NCBI GenBank assembly: GCA_023263735.1
Contig: JALQUQ010000090.1
Span: forward strand, 1-8,832
Source of the DNA: Paracoccaceae bacterium
GTDB taxonomy: Bacteria; Pseudomonadota; Alphaproteobacteria; Rhodobacterales; Rhodobacteraceae
Direction of reading: 5' to 3'
DNA: 8,832 nucleotides
Positions 6,790 through 8,832 of the stretch are shown piece by piece. A program made the translations under genes and the position numbers. Within the stretch, counting starts at the first letter, position 1. Each line of letters starts with the position of its first letter. The notes beneath the pieces were generated by a model, which made no database searches, was not told where the DNA came from, and worked only from the letters and a program-made list of their open reading frames with translations.

Positions 6790-7335
6790 CTAATCCAGCC
6801 GGTGCTTCAGGATCAGGGGGATCACCAGATCCTCTTCATCGCTCAGATGCCGCAGCATGAACCGTTCGAACGGGTCCAGCGTTTCGATCAGCCGGGCGCC
6901 GTCGGTCCGGTCGGGTTTTGCCGCCTGCAACAGGCCATTGGCCGCCGTGACAAAGCCATCGATCATATGATGCAGGTGATCGTGATCCCTGTCCAAGAGG
7001 TCAAAGCCACGCTCCATCCGGGGTTCAAGCCGTTGCATTTGCGGGAAATAGGCGGAATCCTCGATCTGATGATGGCCGGTCAGGTCTTGCACCAGATGCG
7101 AGCCCAGTCGCGCCAGACGGGGGCGCCATTGATCGGGGTCGAGCCGCCCCTCGGCCACCGCCACCGCATCGTCACGCAGCAGGGTCATCAGTTTGCGAAA
7201 GGCCAGATGACGGTCAAGCCAAAAGGCGGCCAGCCCATGGAAGCCCGGATTTTCCGGCCACAACTGCCGCGGAAAGGCGTCCAGCAGGGTCACCAGATCG
7301 GCGGGCAGGGCGGTTCGATCGAAATCGGATGTCAC
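6790..7335 (-). CDS. Hemerythrin-like HHE-domain protein
   Basis: A 181-residue soluble protein with the helical-bundle pattern of hemerythrin/HHE cation-binding domains, which hold a di-iron centre and serve in oxygen, nitric oxide or redox sensing or iron handling. Candidate ligands are His43 (WLDRHLAFRK), His80 and His88-His89 with Glu92 (GHHQIEDSAYFPQM), His118, His120 and His122-His123 (DRDHDHLHHMID), and His163 with Glu167/Glu168 (LRHLSDEEDLVIP). There is no second domain, signal peptide or membrane segment. The start is GTG at 7335 (reading TSDFDRTAL next), with AAGG 9 nt upstream. It is divergent from the DUF1993 gene and convergent with argF. The family call is firm; which ligand or signal it uses cannot be told from the sequence. 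Confidence 0.88.
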   Translation of the reverse strand: MTSDFDRTALPADLVTLLDAFPRQLWPENPGFHGLAAFWLDRHLAFRKLMTLLRDDAVAVAEGRLDPDQWRPRLARLGSHLVQDLTGHHQIEDSAYFPQMQRLEPRMERGFDLLDRDHDHLHHMIDGFVTAANGLLQAAKPDRTDGARLIETLDPFERFMLRHLSDEEDLVIPLILKHRLD

Positions 7336-7403
7336 GGAGAGGGCCTTTTCTTATTCACCTTCGGCCAAGGGGGCCGGATCGGATGGCAGTGTCGTGAGGG
7401 GGC

Positions 7404-7432
7404 TTGACCTTTGCCCTGTGGCCGGTGCCAAT
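7404..7432 (+). promoter_or_regulatory. Weak candidate promoter of the DUF1993 gene
   Basis: TTGACC at 7404-7409 is a good -35 match. GCCAAT at 7427-7432, after a 17-bp spacer, matches only the second half of a -10 box. The start would fall near 7439, about 25 nt before the ATG, and GGGAG at 7449-7453 is the ribosome site. The rest of the 128-bp hemerythrin/DUF1993 gap shows only a small GGCC hairpin, and I see no clear minus-strand promoter. Confidence 0.33.
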
Positions 7433-7463
7433 CACGCACGTTTCACCCGGGAGCCCCCAAACG

Positions 7464-7955
7464 ATGTACCGTCAATCTGCCCCAGTTTACGACCGCTTTC
7501 TTGCCAATCTTTCCAAGATTTTGGAAAAGACCGAAGAGCATTGTGCCGCCACCGGCATCAAGCCCGAGGTTTTCATGGGCTTGCGCCTGTTCCCCGACAT
7601 GTTCCCCTTGGCGCGGCAGGTGCAATTGGCCTGTGATTTTGCCGCCCGGGGTGTCGCCCGCCTGTGCGGCGCCGAACCGAAGAGCTTTCCCGATACGGAA
7701 ACGACGCTGGCCGAATTGCAGGGTCGCATCGCCGCCGCGCGCGCCTATATCGCGGAATTCGGGCCCGATCAGTTTGACGGCGCCGCGACCCGTGCCATCC
7801 ACCTCAAGCTGCGGATGATGGAACTGAACCTGACGGGCGAGGATTTCCTGCACACCTATTCGATGCCGCAGTTCTTTTTCCATGTGACCACGGCCTATGA
7901 CATTTTGCGCGCCAATGGCGTGGCTTTGGGCAAGCGCGATTACATGGGCGGTTGA
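7464..7955 (+). CDS. DUF1993 family protein
   Basis: A 163-residue protein of the DUF1993 family, helical proteins of unknown function thought to resemble the DinB/YfiT four-helix bundle. Family features seen are a start of the form MYRQSAPVYDRFLANLSKIL, the block GLRLFPDMFPLARQVQLACD (39-58) followed by FAARGVARLCG, and the C-terminal block MPQFFFHVTTAYDILRANGV (134-153) followed by ALGKRDYMGG. No signal peptide or membrane segment is present. The ATG at 7464 is preferred over the in-frame ATG at 7404 because GGGAG lies 10 nt upstream and the family N-terminus starts there. It is divergent from the hemerythrin-like gene and convergent with the MFS gene. The biochemical function is unknown. 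Confidence 0.9.
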   Translation: MYRQSAPVYDRFLANLSKILEKTEEHCAATGIKPEVFMGLRLFPDMFPLARQVQLACDFAARGVARLCGAEPKSFPDTETTLAELQGRIAAARAYIAEFGPDQFDGAATRAIHLKLRMMELNLTGEDFLHTYSMPQFFFHVTTAYDILRANGVALGKRDYMGG

Positions 7956-7964
7956 TCCGCTGGG

Positions 7965-7993
7965 CCCCTGACCGCGGTTGCGGCGGTCAGGGG
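7965..7993. terminator. Perfect hairpin between convergent DUF1993 and MFS genes
   Basis: CCCCTGACCGC (7965-7975) and GCGGTCAGGGG (7983-7993) make a perfect 11-bp stem with a 7-nt loop. It lies 9 bp after the DUF1993 stop and 7 bp after the MFS stop on the other strand. Neither side has a clear U-run, so it is a terminator-like or 3'-end-stabilising structure rather than a classical intrinsic terminator. Confidence 0.65.
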
Positions 7994-8000
7994 TGCTGTC

Positions 8001-8832
8001 TTAGTGGCCGGATTTGTCTTGCAGATTGTCGGCGCCCTTGGCGTGGTGGGCCATCGAGGCGACAAACAGCAGGAGCAGCGACAGCGCGCCATAGGTCATG
8101 CGATATCCGAAATGTTCGGCGGCAAAGCCGATCGAGGCGGGCGCGATCAAAATCCCGGCATAGCCAACCATGGCCACCGTCGAAATGCCCACACCTGCGG
8201 GCAGTCCGGGGTAGTTGCCAGCGGCCGAGAACATGATCGGGACAAGGTTGGCCACCCCAAGACCGGCAAAGCAAAAGGCGGCGATTGCCAACCCGTCTGC
8301 CGGGGCGATCGATGCGACCAGCAGACCCGCCGCCGCGACCAAACCAGAAATGCGCAGCGTGCGGACGGCCCCGAACCGGTTGCGCACCCCGTCGCCCACG
8401 AAACGCATCGCCGCCATCGATCCGGAAAAGAATGCAAATCCCAATCCGGCGACAAAGGGGGTCGACCCGAATTCCCCGGCGATGAAGAGGGCGGCCCAGT
8501 CCAGAACCGCGCCTTCTGGAATCATCGAGAACAGGCACATGACCCCCAAGAGCCACAGCCCGGCTTCCCGAGGAAGGAGGCTGGTTTTCTTAGGTGCCTC
8601 ATCGTCCGAGGTCGCCGCAGGCTGCGGTTCGCTTTTGATCTGGGGCAGCGCGATCAGAACGATGACCAGTGCCGCACCCATCGCAATGAAGACCTGCGCC
8701 AGATAGCCGTAATGCTGCAGCAACCATGCGCCGCTGGCCCCGCCGATAAACCCGCCAAGGCTCCAGAACCCGTGCGAAGAGGACATGATCGCCCGGCCCA
8801 GCCGACGCTCGATATCGACGGCATTGGCATTC
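8001..8832 (-). CDS. MFS transporter, N-terminus cut by window edge
   Basis: The last 276 residues of a major facilitator superfamily permease in the inner membrane. The open frame continues through the right edge, so the internal ATG at 8786 is not the start; upstream residues read NANAVDIERRLGRAI, a segment typical of YbjJ/fucose-permease-like MFS proteins, followed by MSSSHGFWSLGG. About 120 residues, including the first four membrane segments, are missing. Visible segments: GGFIGGASGAWLL, then VFIAMGAALVIVLIAL (TM5-6); a charged cytoplasmic loop (KSEPQPAATSDDEAPKK); then six segments, including GLWLLGVMCLFSMIPEGAV, GLGFAFFSGSMAAM, LVAAAGLLVASIAPADGL, AIAAFCFAGLGVANLVPIMF, AMVGYAGILIAPASIGFAA and YGALSLLLLFVASMA. 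The tail is short and hydrophilic. The substrate cannot be read from the sequence. Confidence 0.88.
   Translation of the reverse strand, partial: NANAVDIERRLGRAIMSSSHGFWSLGGFIGGASGAWLLQHYGYLAQVFIAMGAALVIVLIALPQIKSEPQPAATSDDEAPKKTSLLPREAGLWLLGVMCLFSMIPEGAVLDWAALFIAGEFGSTPFVAGLGFAFFSGSMAAMRFVGDGVRNRFGAVRTLRISGLVAAAGLLVASIAPADGLAIAAFCFAGLGVANLVPIMFSAAGNYPGLPAGVGISTVAMVGYAGILIAPASIGFAAEHFGYRMTYGALSLLLLFVASMAHHAKGADNLQDKSGH

Noticed and set aside
6802..7407. Plus-strand frame opposite the hemerythrin gene
   Set aside because: Shadow frame; the minus strand has the ordered HHE ligand pattern.
7404..7463. Upstream ATG at 7404 as start of the DUF1993 protein
   Set aside because: It would place translation over the -35-like TTGACC and add residues not typical of the family; the ATG at 7464 has a Shine-Dalgarno and the family N-terminus.
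8784..8786. ATG at 8786 as the true start of the MFS transporter
   Set aside because: The frame stays open to the window edge with family-like residues, and a start here would remove the first four membrane segments.

Overview
The window looks like ordinary chromosomal DNA of a GC-rich alphaproteobacterium, most likely Rhodobacterales (Rhodobacteraceae). This rests on the GcrA cell-cycle regulator, which is confined to Alphaproteobacteria, on gcrA sitting head-to-head with argD-argF, and on the character of the RimO and AsmA-family proteins. Codon use and base composition look even throughout. I see no insertion sequence, integrase, tRNA, rRNA or CRISPR array.

Layout. (1) 1-1011, minus strand: rimO, the ribosomal protein S12 methylthiotransferase, cut by the left edge so that its C-terminal part is missing. 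(2) 1012-1293: a divergent gap with a run of hairpins and a candidate sigma-70 promoter whose -10 box carries a GANTC (CcrM/GcrA) site. (3) 1294-3309, plus: an AsmA-family envelope protein with a charged Ala/Glu/Lys-rich helical tail. (4) 3310-3483: a convergent gap with two terminator-like hairpins; the second is a perfect bidirectional terminator. (5) 3484-4137, minus: gcrA. (6) 4138-4502: a divergent gcrA/argD regulatory gap with a good gcrA promoter, a TGTCGCGACA palindrome, a hairpin and a possible short leader ORF before argD. (7) 4503-6685, plus: argD then argF, a two-gene arginine biosynthesis operon. (8) 6686-6789: a short convergent gap filled by a nested inverted repeat that can fold into a three-way junction. 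(9) 6790-7335, minus: a hemerythrin-like HHE protein with a GTG start. (10) 7464-7955, plus: a DUF1993 protein. (11) 7965-7993: a perfect hairpin between convergent genes. (12) 8001-8832, minus: an MFS transporter cut by the right edge so that its N-terminal third is missing.

How the genes relate. argD and argF act in the same pathway: acetylornithine aminotransferase (N-acetylglutamate semialdehyde to N-acetylornithine) and ornithine carbamoyltransferase (ornithine to citrulline). GcrA is a global regulator that brings sigma-70 RNA polymerase to GANTC-methylated promoters. The only two intergenic GANTC sites I find in the window both lie in the rimO/AsmA gap, so the AsmA-family gene is a plausible GcrA target. 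The remaining genes look like independent units. I did not find a clearly new multigene system. The least explained element is the three-way-junction repeat at 6699-6764.
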